Part shown: one piece after another, positions 1 to 6,808 of the stretch
How positions within the stretch are numbered: position 1 is the stretch's first letter
Layout: every line of letters starts with the position of its first letter
Virus record (IMG/VR): IMGVR_UViG_3300013131_000102
Span: 1 to 39,368 of that record
Reading direction: 5' to 3' (one strand)
Length of the DNA stretch: 39,368 nt
Source of the DNA: a virus
Made by a program: the position numbers and the translations under genes
Notes under the pieces: model-generated
Seen by the model: only the letters and a program-made list of their open reading frames with translations
What the model was told of the DNA's origin: nothing
The model's database searches: none

Positions 1-2
1 AA

Positions 3-101
3 CCTAAATATGAATTATGTATTAATATAAGAAATACAGATTCAAAATGTGGTAAAAACGGTAAATATTTTGTAAAACGATCTATCTTTAGTTTTCTTTA
101 A
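3..101 (+). CDS. 3' end of a truncated gene, unknown product
   Basis: An open frame enters from the left edge and gives 32 residues before TAA at 99-101. The tail is basic and holds one Cys. The gene starts outside the window and too little is visible to name it. It is followed by a promoter-like site and a tRNA gene. Confidence 0.5.
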   Translation, partial: PKYELCINIRNTDSKCGKNGKYFVKRSIFSFL

Positions 102-114
102 TAAAAATAACAAC

Positions 115-141
115 TTTACTTCTATATATTCTTACTATAAT
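115..141 (+). promoter_or_regulatory. Promoter-like site (TTTACT / TATAAT)
   Basis: AACTTTACT (112-120) and TATAAT (136-141) match the recurring promoter pattern of this window, but the spacer is 15 instead of 17 bp. It lies directly upstream of the first tRNA gene. Confidence 0.45.
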
Positions 142-152
142 ATAAGGTAAAA

Positions 153-228
153 GGTTCCATAGCATAATGGATAGTGTCCGGGTCTTCTAAACCCTGGGGT
201 GCGGGTTCGAATCCTGCTGGAACCGCCA
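153..228 (+). tRNA. tRNA-Arg (anticodon TCT)
   Basis: Acceptor GGTTCCA pairs with TGGAACC, and the discriminator G and CCA are encoded. The anticodon loop CTTCTAA gives TCT, which reads AGA, a codon favoured in A+T-rich genes. The T-loop is TTCGAAT. Confidence 0.93.
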
Positions 229-247
229 TTATTTTGTGAGGTATATC

Positions 248-793
248 ATGCATGTTAAGTATGGTACCAGAAAAAAAGACAAATTTATAAAAATTCAAGA
301 ATTAATGAACTTCATAATAATGGAAACGAGATTAAATATTTCTGATGTTCCTAAAATAGAAATAATTGATATAAATTCTAGAGTATTTGGACAGTTTCAT
401 TACAAAGAAAATAAGATTATAATTAATAAATGGACCATAAAAAATAGATTAATAATGTATTTGGAAGGATTAGATTATAAATTTTTAGATATTGTAAATA
501 TGAATTTATGGACATTTACAATAGCACATGAATTAAGACATTCTTGGCAATTTCAGAACGGAATATTAGATATAAAAACAAATTATGTGATATACAATGG
601 GTATATTTATGATTTAAAATCTACACTTACACAACCTTGGGAAGCAGATGCAAATAAATTCGCGATGTCTTATGTATTATCTAAACTAGATTTTGTGCCT
701 AGATATATAACATTAGAAGATTTAAACTGTATAAAATACGAAACTGCTGAGTCGTTGAAGATAGAAACCTATACCAAAGAAGCTATACAATGA
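248..793 (+). CDS. HExxH zinc metallopeptidase-like protein
   Basis: The 181-residue product has a zinc-protease helix HELRH (His94, Glu95, His98) followed by EADA at about 132-135, a spacing seen in phage and bacterial gluzincin-like or ImmA-like peptidases, where the second motif supplies the third metal ligand. No signal peptide is visible, so it probably acts in the cytoplasm. I chose ATG 248 over the in-frame GTG at 236 because GAGG (238-241) lies six bases before it. It follows tRNA-Arg closely and overlaps the next tiny ORF by ATGA. The substrate is unknown. Confidence 0.75.
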   Translation: MHVKYGTRKKDKFIKIQELMNFIIMETRLNISDVPKIEIIDINSRVFGQFHYKENKIIINKWTIKNRLIMYLEGLDYKFLDIVNMNLWTFTIAHELRHSWQFQNGILDIKTNYVIYNGYIYDLKSTLTQPWEADANKFAMSYVLSKLDFVPRYITLEDLNCIKYETAESLKIETYTKEAIQ

Positions 794-858
794 TCGAGTT
801 CGTAATAATGTTAATGGCTGGTGTGATAATATACTTGATACTCCAAGTTGGAAGATAA
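790..858 (+). CDS. Tiny membrane peptide (22 aa)
   Basis: ATG overlaps the stop of the metallopeptidase gene (ATGA), a sign of translational coupling. The 22-residue product is one hydrophobic segment with an acidic start and a short basic end, which suggests one membrane span. Function unknown. Several similar tiny membrane ORFs sit between RNA genes in this window. Confidence 0.45.
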   Translation: MIEFVIMLMAGVIIYLILQVGR

Positions 859-868
859 ATAGTACAAT

Positions 869-944
869 ACTCCATTAGCTCACCGGATAGAGCGCTTCGC
901 TACGAACGAAGAGGTAGAGGGTTCAACTCCTTCATGGAGTTCCA
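869..944 (+). tRNA. tRNA-Arg (anticodon ACG)
   Basis: Acceptor ACTCCAT pairs with ATGGAGT, and the CCA is encoded. The anticodon stem CTTCG/CGAAG encloses CTACGAA, so the anticodon is ACG. Reading CGN codons would need A34-to-inosine editing by a host TadA-type enzyme. Confidence 0.92.
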
Positions 945-964
945 TTCCAACAGGAGAGTATATT

Positions 965-1042
965 ACTGACACTGGTATAATAGGTTTAGTACGACAGATT
1001 GTGGATCTGTAGGTTTGGGTTCGATTCCCGAGGTCAGTACCA
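965..1042 (+). tRNA. tRNA-His (anticodon GTG)
   Basis: Acceptor ACTGAC pairs with GTCAGT, then A and CCA. The anticodon stem ACAGA/TCTGT encloses TTGTGGA (GTG). The T-arm is regular. Confidence 0.9.
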
Positions 1043-1054
1043 AAGAGGTATATA

Positions 1055-1423
1055 ATGAAAAGAGAAGTAGCAAATATTTGGGTAACAGCTCTTCGTTCAG
1101 GAAAATATAAACAAGGAATGGGATATCTTAATAAGAATAATAAATTTTGTTGTCTTGGTGTTTTGTGTGAAATTGCACCAGCAAATGAATTACAAATACA
1201 TAAACAATTAAATTTAGATTATATGACATATTCTGCTGGCGGAAATAAAATTAATAAAGTGGGAAGATTTCCACCAGTAGCAATATTAAAATGGGCAAAT
1301 ATATCTTTAGATTATAGGACATATATTCCTGAATTAGATAAAAAACTTTGGCAGCTTAATGATACAGGATATACTTTTGATCAAATTGCTGATATAATTG
1401 AAAAATATTGGGAAGATCTTTAG
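1055..1423 (+). CDS. Phage protein of the WVxALRSGKYKQG family, copy 1
   Basis: The 122-residue protein has the block WVTALRSGKYKQG near residue 10, then FCCLGVLCEIA (about 33-43) and a C-terminal ADIIEKYWEDL. I recognise this as a small conserved family found in many tailed phages, with no known function. The adjacent cysteines might bind metal, but there is no classic zinc-finger spacing. A paralogue lies at 2650-3003. The start has AAAGAGG upstream, just after tRNA-His. Confidence 0.8.
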   Translation: MKREVANIWVTALRSGKYKQGMGYLNKNNKFCCLGVLCEIAPANELQIHKQLNLDYMTYSAGGNKINKVGRFPPVAILKWANISLDYRTYIPELDKKLWQLNDTGYTFDQIADIIEKYWEDL

Positions 1424-1434
1424 ATAAAAACCGC

Positions 1435-1463
1435 TTTATTATGACTAAATAGAATATTATAAT
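1435..1463 (+). promoter_or_regulatory. Promoter (TTTATT-17-TATAAT)
   Basis: TTTATT (1435-1440) is 17 bp from TATAAT (1458-1463), as in other members of the set. It lies 11 bp before tRNA-Tyr and would drive the Tyr/CAT tRNA group and the secreted metallopeptidase. Confidence 0.6.
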
Positions 1464-1473
1464 ACTTCAACTA

Positions 1474-1560
1474 GGGTATAAATAACAACTGGTGTTGTGA
1501 GCGGTCTGTAAAACCGTGGCTCTACGGAGCAGTTTGGTTCGATTCCATCTATACCCACCA
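1474..1560 (+). tRNA. tRNA-Tyr (anticodon GTA)
   Basis: Acceptor GGGTATA pairs with TATACCC, then ACCA. The anticodon loop CTGTAAA gives GTA. A long variable arm makes it class II, as expected for bacterial tRNA-Tyr. The T-stem is weak, with only about three good pairs. Confidence 0.88.
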
Positions 1561-1568
1561 TTATTAAA

Positions 1569-1644
1569 GGCGGGCAGGACAAACGATTAAGTCGTCAGTC
1601 TCATAAACTGAAGGAGTGGGTTTAACTCCCACGCTCCGCAACCA
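1569..1644 (+). tRNA. tRNA with anticodon CAT (Met, fMet or Ile2)
   Basis: The anticodon stem TCAGT/ACTGA encloses CTCATAA (CAT). The T-arm GTGGG/CCCAC is perfect and ACCA is encoded. The acceptor has an apparent G1:A72 mismatch followed by four Watson-Crick pairs. The mismatch resembles an initiator, but the anticodon stem lacks the three G:C pairs of an initiator. Identity among the CAT isoacceptors is unresolved. Confidence 0.8.
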
Positions 1645-1756
1645 ATTTTAAGAATTGTTATGTTTCAAAAGTTGAAATAGAATAGGTACAACTGCTAAGA
1701 AAGCAGTTAAAGCTTATTGTAAAGTTCGCGATAACGAAGAAGATAAAAATAATTAA

Positions 1757-1832
1757 GCCTCACGGTAGGATTGGTATCCTAATTCCTCTCATAAGGGAAC
1801 AAACTGTGTTCAATTCACAGGTCGAGGCACCA
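1757..1832 (+). tRNA. Second tRNA with anticodon CAT (Met or Ile2)
   Basis: Acceptor GCCTC pairs with GAGGC, then ACCA. The stem TTCCT/GGGAA encloses CTCATAA (CAT). T-arm CTGTG/CACAG. Two CAT tRNAs in one cluster often mean one elongator Met and one Ile2 whose C34 is changed to lysidine. The sequence alone does not decide. Confidence 0.82.
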
Positions 1833-1847
1833 AACAAGAGATATATT

Positions 1848-2645
1848 ATGAAAAAAATTATTATTAGCAGTATTTTGGTTGCATTATCAACTACTAGTAG
1901 TTATGCACAGAATATTAAGTGGCCTAATACACAAAAATGTACTTCTACAATTAAAAATCAATCTATAGAAATATTAAAACAACATAGTCCTGAAGGATAC
2001 TCTATTTATAATAGAGGGAAAACTTCATATTTAGATAATGCTTGGTGGTATGATTGTTATAATGTTAAAGATAATATAATTGTAGCAGTACATGAAACTG
2101 TACATGATATAACTACTAGAACAGATACATATCCATTAATAAATGGTAAAAATATACCTGTTGTATTAGGAAATAATTTATTTAGACCTGCTCTAAATTT
2201 AAAATTGTTTAAATCAGATAGATTTACCGAACTTTATTTGGTGACTATACCAAACAGTATGTCTTCAGCTACAAATTTTTCCATCTTATTAGATGAGTTT
2301 AATGCATACACATATGGTTTACATGTAGCTAATAAATTATCTAGTAAAAAAGAAGAACATCAATGGAGAGATGGTGCAGTAGCTCTTATGAGTTATGTTA
2401 AAGCGTATTTAGATAAAGCTAAACAAGAATATCCTAAAGCTTGGAAAGAATTAAATTCTTCTAAATTAAAATACAATATTGTTACTTTATGGAAACAAGC
2501 AGAAACAGTAATACTTAATTCTTGTCAATTTAAAAGTAGTTCTAACGATGATGTACAATATATAAGATATTTGTGTAATTCTAAACCAGATGCAGTTAAG
2601 GAATTAATAGGAAATACTTTTTGTCCTAGACATTGTCTTAGGTAA
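1848..2645 (+). CDS. Secreted HExxH metallopeptidase-like protein
   Basis: The 265-residue product starts with a clear signal peptide (MKKIIISSILVALS, then polar residues ending SYAQ at about residue 21), so the mature protein should be periplasmic or secreted. HETVH (His82, Glu83, His86) is a zinc-peptidase motif, and an acidic DEFNAY about 60 residues later could hold the third ligand. Five Cys in the mature part, clustered at the C-terminus, may form disulfides. The true start is ATG 1848, after AAGAG. The frame is open upstream to 1806, but that part is inside the tRNA gene. No known family can be named. Confidence 0.7.
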   Translation: MKKIIISSILVALSTTSSYAQNIKWPNTQKCTSTIKNQSIEILKQHSPEGYSIYNRGKTSYLDNAWWYDCYNVKDNIIVAVHETVHDITTRTDTYPLINGKNIPVVLGNNLFRPALNLKLFKSDRFTELYLVTIPNSMSSATNFSILLDEFNAYTYGLHVANKLSSKKEEHQWRDGAVALMSYVKAYLDKAKQEYPKAWKELNSSKLKYNIVTLWKQAETVILNSCQFKSSSNDDVQYIRYLCNSKPDAVKELIGNTFCPRHCLR

Positions 2646-2649
2646 ATTT

Positions 2650-3003
2650 ATGAAAAAGAAAATAGCAGACCGCTGGGTAAAAGCACTTCGTTCAGGAAAG
2701 TATAAACAAGGAACAAAATATCTTAATAGATTAAATACATTCTGTTGTCTTGGTGTTTTATGCGATCTAGCTACTAAATCTAAATCATCTAAGGTAAAAT
2801 GTAATTTATATAATTCTACTCTTTTTTATGATTCTGAACCTTCGTATTTGCCAAAAACAGTACAAGATTGGTCTGGTGTAAATAGTATGGATGGTTCGTT
2901 TATTATTAAAGATAAATTAATATCTTTAACAAAATTAAATGATAATGGCAAATCGTTCAATAAAATAGCAGATATCATTGAAAAACATTATAAGGATATA
3001 TAA
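2650..3003 (+). CDS. Phage protein of the WVxALRSGKYKQG family, copy 2
   Basis: The 117-residue paralogue of the gene at 1055-1423 shares WVKALRSGKYKQG, FCCLGVLCDLA and a C-terminal ADIIEKHYKDI, while the middle has diverged. The stop overlaps the next start (TAATG), so the two are probably translated together. Function unknown. Two copies flanking a secreted peptidase gene suggest an old duplication. Confidence 0.8.
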   Translation: MKKKIADRWVKALRSGKYKQGTKYLNRLNTFCCLGVLCDLATKSKSSKVKCNLYNSTLFYDSEPSYLPKTVQDWSGVNSMDGSFIIKDKLISLTKLNDNGKSFNKIADIIEKHYKDI

Positions 3004-3296
3004 TGGTTGTAATATGTAAACAAATCATACTTAATTCATATGAATTATTATTACAACCTAAGAAAATATGGCATTTTCATGACGGAAAAATTCTTACTGT
3101 AGAATTACAGTATAATAATGTTGTAGTTTATTATACGAATGATACTAATGCAGACCAAGAATTTTTCTCATATATTATGGCAGTAGAAACAGGAAAAGAA
3201 ATTCCATACATAAATGGGAAAAAGACTAAATATCTTCGAACATTAATGTTTGATAATGGAGCATATGTTCTACATTTTTATACAAATGAAATATAA
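3003..3296 (+). CDS. Hypothetical protein (97 aa)
   Basis: The start overlaps the previous stop (TAATG). The product alternates hydrophobic and polar residues in a beta-like pattern and has no motif that I recognise. It has no signal peptide. Confidence 0.6.
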   Translation: MVVICKQIILNSYELLLQPKKIWHFHDGKILTVELQYNNVVVYYTNDTNADQEFFSYIMAVETGKEIPYINGKKTKYLRTLMFDNGAYVLHFYTNEI

Positions 3297-3326
3297 TTAA
3301 TACAAAATAATATAAGGAATATACAA

Positions 3327-4384
3327 ATGGCTACAAAGAAAAAATCTACAAAGAAAAATACAACTAATACTTCTGTAAAAAGAAAATAATATATAGGTAT
3401 ATCTAGAGATCATTCAGGATCAATGTATTCAATTGCTCGTGCAGCATTAAAAGATTATAACAACCAAATACAAACAATTAAAGATTTATCAAACAAATAT
3501 GATATTGATACATATGTATCAACAGTTATTTGCGACACATATGTTAAAAATGAAACATTTTTAACTGAAGTAAGTTTAATTAAACCATTATCGTATTATG
3601 GTACTGGTGGTCAAACACCATTATTTGATTCTGTAATGGAACTTGTTCGTATTATGAAAACTGTTCCGGATTATAATGATCCTAATGTAACATTTTTAGT
3701 ACAGGTTATTACCGATGGTGCAGAAAATGCTTCTAAAACACAGGTTCTAAATTAGAACAAACTATAAGAGAATTACAATCTACAGATAAATGGACCTTTA
3801 CTTTTAGGGTACCAAGAGGGTATACTTCTAACTTAACCAGATATGGTATACCTGCTGGAAATATTATTGAATGGGATCAAACTGAAGAAAGTATGCTAAA
3901 TACTACAGTAGCAACTACATCAGCGTATGATACATATTATTCTAATGTATCTAAAGGTTTAACCTCTACAAGAGGGTTTTATTCCGATTTATCTAATGTA
4001 TCTTCTGATAAAGTAAAAAATACATTAAAATCAGTTGATACATCAGAATTTGATGTGTTCTTTGTAGATAAAGAAGATGAACAAATTTCTAAATTTATAC
4101 AAAGAAAGAAAAATGTTACCTTAAATAAGGGTTCAGCATTCTATGAATTAACTAAATACGAAAGAAAAATACAACCGTATAAGAAAATTGTAATACAAGA
4201 TTTAAAAAACGGTGGTTTTTATTCAGGTGTACATGCTAGAAATTTGCTAGGATTACCATTGAATAGTGATTTTTCATTATCACCTGGCGATCATTCTCAT
4301 TATAAGATATTTGTTCAATCAACTTCTATTAATAGAAAATTGAAAAAAGGAACTAGTGTATTATATTGGAATAAAGCAGCATAA
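3327..4384 (+). pseudogene. Broken vWA-domain protein (nonsense plus frameshift)
   Basis: Three pieces form one von Willebrand A protein of about 350 residues. The first starts at ATG 3327 (AAGGA upstream), is Lys-rich and meets an in-frame TAA at 3387. The same frame then continues with the MIDAS motif DHSGSM (about 3411-3428) and TGGQTP. At the A run 3735-3738 the frame shifts: one extra A would join ENASK to NTGSKLEQTIREL and then WTFTFRVPRG, the typical end of such vWA domains. The rest (to 4384) is a C-terminal region of about 160 residues. Two separate lesions suggest a decaying gene or sequence errors. Confidence 0.75.
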
Positions 4385-4391
4385 GCTGTTT

Positions 4392-4466
4392 TGGGGTATT
4401 GTATAATGGCTATTACGCTGGGCTTTGGACCCAGAGATGTCAGTTCAATTCTGGCTACCCCTGCCA
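4392..4466 (+). tRNA. tRNA-Gln (anticodon TTG)
   Basis: Acceptor GGGGTA pairs with TACCCC, with an unpaired T1/T72. This fits the weak first pair that GlnRS prefers. Anticodon loop CTTTGGA (TTG), discriminator G, CCA encoded. Confidence 0.9.
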
Positions 4467-4505
4467 ATTACAAGTTAATTCGGTTGAATATACCAAAAAA
4501 AGAAC

Positions 4506-4534
4506 TTTACTTCCTAATTATTAGAAAGTATTAT
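4506..4534 (+). promoter_or_regulatory. Promoter (TTTACT-17-TATTAT)
   Basis: GAACTTTACT (4502-4511) is followed after 17 bp by TATTAT (4529-4534). It is a strong member of the recurring set. It lies upstream of two small coupled genes and the Y-RNA-like array, and may drive the whole 4.5-9.3 kb unit. Confidence 0.65.
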
Positions 4535-4563
4535 ACTCTATAATAGCTACTTGGAGATTCTTG

Positions 4564-4740
4564 ATGGAATGGATCCTAAGAAAAAATAAAAAGAATTGGG
4601 GGCCGTTTAAATCGAATGTTTATATAGAAGCTATAACGAATTATGGTTGTATAATAAGAGGCTATGCGATAGAATTTGACTGGTCTTATCCTTCTGGTAA
4701 AAGAAACGAGTATATAATCAAGGCTCGAGAGTTTAAATGA
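4564..4740 (+). CDS. Hypothetical small protein (58 aa)
   Basis: ATG 4564 follows GGAG with good spacing. The product is basic and Trp/Tyr-rich and starts MEWILRKNKK. Its stop overlaps the next start (ATGATGG). No recognised domain. It is the first gene after the promoter at 4506-4534. Confidence 0.6.
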   Translation: MEWILRKNKKNWGPFKSNVYIEAITNYGCIIRGYAIEFDWSYPSGKRNEYIIKAREFK

Positions 4741-4913
4741 TGGATAAAAACCTTGTAACACTACTACTGATGTTAAGATCATTTCTATTATGTTCGGTAA
4801 CGATACGAAATATATCAGAAATGATGAAATATCCTAGTAGATATAAGGTAGGATTAGTAGTTAATTTCAGTTTATTGTTATGTATATCAATTGTTTATTT
4901 GATAATTTTATAA
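4737..4913 (+). CDS. Small membrane protein (58 aa, two spans)
   Basis: Coupled to the previous gene by overlap. Two hydrophobic stretches (about residues 6-20 and 41-58) flank a basic loop, suggesting a hairpin in the inner membrane. Function unknown. Confidence 0.55.
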   Translation: MMDKNLVTLLLMLRSFLLCSVTIRNISEMMKYPSRYKVGLVVNFSLLLCISIVYLIIL

Positions 4914-4935
4914 ACGAGAACTTCTGGAATAATTA

Positions 4936-4995
4936 AGGATGCATTCAGCAAACAATTTACATTCGTTGTATCAAACGAGCAAGTAAAAGCATCCT
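4936..4995 (+). ncRNA. Y-RNA-like element 1
   Basis: AGGATGC (4936-4942) pairs with GCATCCT (4989-4995). The 5' side then has the bulge ATTCAGCAAACAA, followed by a second helix TTTAC/GTAAA and an inner hairpin TCGTT/AACGA. The 3' side has almost no bulge. Closing helix, asymmetric 5' bulge with CAGCA and variable interior are shared with five neighbours. A Y-type RNA for the nearby Ro-like protein is my inference. Confidence 0.5.
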
Positions 4996-5004
4996 GATAT
5001 TTTT

Positions 5005-5067
5005 GTATGGGTTCAGCAAAAAAATAGATCATAACTTCCATTATGTCTTGATCGACAAAAACCATAC
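5005..5067 (+). ncRNA. Y-RNA-like element 2
   Basis: GTATGG (5005-5010) pairs with CCATAC (5062-5067), followed by AG as in the others. The 5' bulge GTTCAGCAAAAAAATA carries the CAGCA motif. The interior is a hairpin with GATC/GATC and CATAA/TTATG. There is no tRNA-like part, so this looks like a minimal member of the group. Confidence 0.5.
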
Positions 5068-5083
5068 AGTTAACTTTAGATAA

Positions 5084-5172
5084 AGAAACCTTACAGCAAA
5101 ATAAAAATAGCTCAATGGTAGAGCACTTGTTTTAATACAGGAAGAACGGTTCGATTCCGTCAAAAGGTTTCT
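5084..5172 (+). ncRNA. Y-RNA-like element 3 with tRNA-like module
   Basis: A nine-pair closing helix (5084-5092 with 5164-5172) is followed by the bulge ACAGCAAAATAAAAA. The interior mimics a tRNA without its own acceptor: a D-arm (GCTC/GAGC, 5110-5124), an anticodon-like hairpin (CTTGT/ACAGG, 5126-5141, loop TTTAAT) and a T-arm with TTCGATT (5150-5156). There is no CCA, and the extra 5' bulge would block a normal tRNA fold. It ends six bases before a small ORF. Confidence 0.6.
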
Positions 5173-5177
5173 GTAAT

Positions 5178-5270
5178 ATGAACAACCCTAAATGGTTGGA
5201 TAAAATTGTATTAGTGTTAACAATATTGATGTTTTTAATAATATTAATGTTAACAAAAACTTTTGGATAG
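5178..5270 (+). CDS. Tiny membrane peptide (30 aa)
   Basis: An ATG after AAAAGG (5162-5167) gives a 30-residue peptide with a basic-acidic head and one long hydrophobic span. The Shine-Dalgarno-like bases are in the 3' strand of RNA element 3, and the last codons are in the closing helix of element 4, so it may be a chance ORF. Low to moderate support. Confidence 0.35.
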   Translation: MNNPKWLDKIVLVLTILMFLIILMLTKTFG

Positions 5271-5357
5271 ATACAGCAGAATAAATAATATTTGCAGTGT
5301 ATGCAAGCCACGTAAGTTTCGATTTCTCACGGTAATAAAAAAGTAGGCAGCTATCCA
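5264..5357 (+). ncRNA. Y-RNA-like element 4 with T-arm-like hairpin
   Basis: TGGATAG (5264-5270) pairs with CTATCCA (5351-5357). The 5' bulge is ATACAGCAGAATAAATA. Inside are hairpin TTGCA/TGCAA (5292-5306) and a T-arm-like hairpin GTAAG/CTCAC with TTCGATT in its loop (about 5312-5330). It resembles elements 5 and 6 in bulge sequence and the CAG after the helix. Confidence 0.55.
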
Positions 5358-5375
5358 GTAATATACTGTTAGTTT

Positions 5376-5475
5376 TGAATACTTGCAGCAACAAACACAT
5401 AAATTGTGTGTACTTGGTATTTCCTCCATAACTAGTAAATATAGCTCATAAGGTAGAGCAACAAAAAGGTATTCA
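5376..5475 (+). ncRNA. Y-RNA-like element 5 with D-arm-like hairpin
   Basis: TGAATAC (5376-5382) pairs with GTATTCA (5469-5475). The bulge TTGCAGCAACAAA carries CAGCA. A hairpin CACA/TGTG and a degenerate T-arm-like part come first, then a D-arm-like hairpin GCTC/GAGC (5444-5459). T-like before D-like is the reverse of a normal tRNA and agrees with element 6. Confidence 0.55.
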
Positions 5476-5506
5476 GTTATGACATTTTTGTATATAGAGA
5501 CAAAAT

Positions 5507-5728
5507 ATGATTAATATTTCATCAAACGAATTTTGGGGTCTTAGATCTGGTGCTTACAACGAAAATTTTGGTAAAAGCACTGAAAGAACATATTTTGAAT
5601 ATTATTTTCAACAAATGCAATGGACTAAGGCAAAATCTGGTAATAATAAAACTAAAACAAAAGGAAAAGATTATAAAAATCCTAAATTAGATAGAAGAAA
5701 TAAATCGTTTTCGTTATTTGGAAAATAA
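5507..5728 (+). CDS. Hypothetical basic protein (73 aa)
   Basis: ATG 5507 has GAGAC upstream and lies between RNA elements 5 and 6. The first half is rich in aromatic residues (about 5-45); the second half is very rich in Lys, Arg and Asn, which suggests nucleic-acid contact. A role in binding the flanking RNAs would be attractive but is only a guess. No domain recognised. Confidence 0.6.
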   Translation: MINISSNEFWGLRSGAYNENFGKSTERTYFEYYFQQMQWTKAKSGNNKTKTKGKDYKNPKLDRRNKSFSLFGK

Positions 5729-5741
5729 TTTACATTTTTTT

Positions 5742-5847
5742 TGAATAGATACAGCAAAATATATACTTGGTTCGATTCCAAGGCTCCCCGCCATATGGGG
5801 AGTTGGGCAGGTTGCCTGCTAGAGAAATCTAGTTTCCCCACTATTCA
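5742..5847 (+). ncRNA. Y-RNA-like element 6 with permuted tRNA module
   Basis: TGAATAG (5742-5748) pairs with CTATTCA (5841-5847); the bulge is ATACAGCAAAAT. The interior is a tRNA in circularly permuted order: T-arm CTTGG-TTCGATT-CCAAG (5766-5782), acceptor-like hairpin CTCCCC/GGGGAG (5784-5802) whose loop GCCATAT holds a CCA, then a D-arm-like hairpin (5805-5817) and an anticodon-like hairpin CTAG/CTAG (5819-5832). No linear tRNA can be formed. It ends 19 bases before the RlmN-like gene. Confidence 0.65.
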
Positions 5848-5866
5848 GTTATTATAAAGGATTATA

Positions 5867-6808
5867 ATGTTATACAATTCTTGGACATCCGTAAAAACGG
5901 TTGAAGATCAAAAAGAACATGTAACCAAATTTATCTTTAATAAAGATAATGCGGTTGCAGAAGCAGTTTTATATAGATACCCGACATATGCAGAACGAAC
6001 AGTAATTTGTTGTTCTACACAATCAGGATGTCCTGTTGGATGTAGATTTTGTGGTGCTGGTGATTATTTTGTAAGATCATTAACACCAGAAGAAATTGTT
6101 GATCAAGTAGAACATTGCTTAAAAAATACTGGTGTTTCACCATCAGAAATTAATAGACTTCAAATTATGTTTATGTCAATGGGTGAACCATTGCTTAATT
6201 TAAAAAACTTGATTGTAGCTATTGAGGATTTAGATATCACATATCCTCATGCAGCATTATTAATTTCTACATCAGCACCTAAAATAGATTATAATCTTGT
6301 ATATGATATATCTAGAAGAATTTCTAAAATAGGGTTACAATTTTCGATTCATGAATCAACTGATGATTCTAGAGATAAATTAATACCATTTAAGAATAAA
6401 TTAAACTTGCAACAAATTGCAGATTGTGGTACCAATTGGTTTTATGCAACAGGCAGAAAACCTTATTTCAATTATTGTACACATGATAATAATGTGTCCG
6501 ATGAAGATGTGAATAGATTATATAAACTGTTTGACCCAGGTAAATGGTGTGCAACAGTATCTGTAATATGTGAACGTTCAGAAGGTATTGAAGCTACAAA
6601 TCAACATCAAAGAGATTTAGCAGTTGATTTTGGTAACAAACTTTTATGTAAAGGTTATAATGTAAGAGTATTCGATCCGGCGGGGCAGGATACGATTGGT
6701 GGTGGTTGTGGACAATTGTGGTTTGTCCAACAATGGATGCAAGAAAATCCAGATAAAGTAAAAAGAACAATTGGATACGGTAAAGAAAAAGTCCATACAC
6801 CGATTTAG
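5867..6808 (+). CDS. RlmN/Cfr-family radical SAM RNA methylase, short form
   Basis: The 313-residue enzyme has the radical SAM cluster CPVGCRFC (Cys55, 59, 62), SMGEPLLN (about 104-111), an STSAPK motif and FSIHES. Cys48 matches the RlmN cysteine seven residues before the cluster, and Cys281 in GGGCGQL matches the catalytic methyl-Cys, so both mechanistic cysteines are present. RlmN methylates C2 of adenosine in 23S rRNA and tRNA. The N-terminal domain of about 100 residues found in bacterial RlmN is missing, so the RNA target may differ; the neighbouring tRNA-like RNAs are candidates. RBS AAAGGA. Confidence 0.85.
   Translation: MLYNSWTSVKTVEDQKEHVTKFIFNKDNAVAEAVLYRYPTYAERTVICCSTQSGCPVGCRFCGAGDYFVRSLTPEEIVDQVEHCLKNTGVSPSEINRLQIMFMSMGEPLLNLKNLIVAIEDLDITYPHAALLISTSAPKIDYNLVYDISRRISKIGLQFSIHESTDDSRDKLIPFKNKLNLQQIADCGTNWFYATGRKPYFNYCTHDNNVSDEDVNRLYKLFDPGKWCATVSVICERSEGIEATNQHQRDLAVDFGNKLLCKGYNVRVFDPAGQDTIGGGCGQLWFVQQWMQENPDKVKRTIGYGKEKVHTPI

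Noticed and set aside
1681-1755. Frame reading GTTAKKAVKAYCKVRDNEED between two CAT tRNAs
   Set aside because: It has protein-like composition but no ATG, GTG or TTG after the previous stop, and the region also folds into two simple hairpins (1663-1677 and 1690-1708). Possibly a gene remnant.
3735-3741. Programmed -1 frameshifting in the vWA gene
   Set aside because: No clear X-XXY-YYZ slippery heptamer or following structure, and the gene also has a nonsense codon upstream.
5084-5172. Element 3 as an ordinary tRNA gene
   Set aside because: The anticodon loop has six bases, the 5' acceptor strand and D-arm are separated by about 17 bases, and no CCA follows.
4936-5847. Self-cleaving ribozymes or CRISPR repeats
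   Set aside because: I found no hammerhead core (CTGATGA with GAAA), and the elements are not equal-length direct repeats with spacers.
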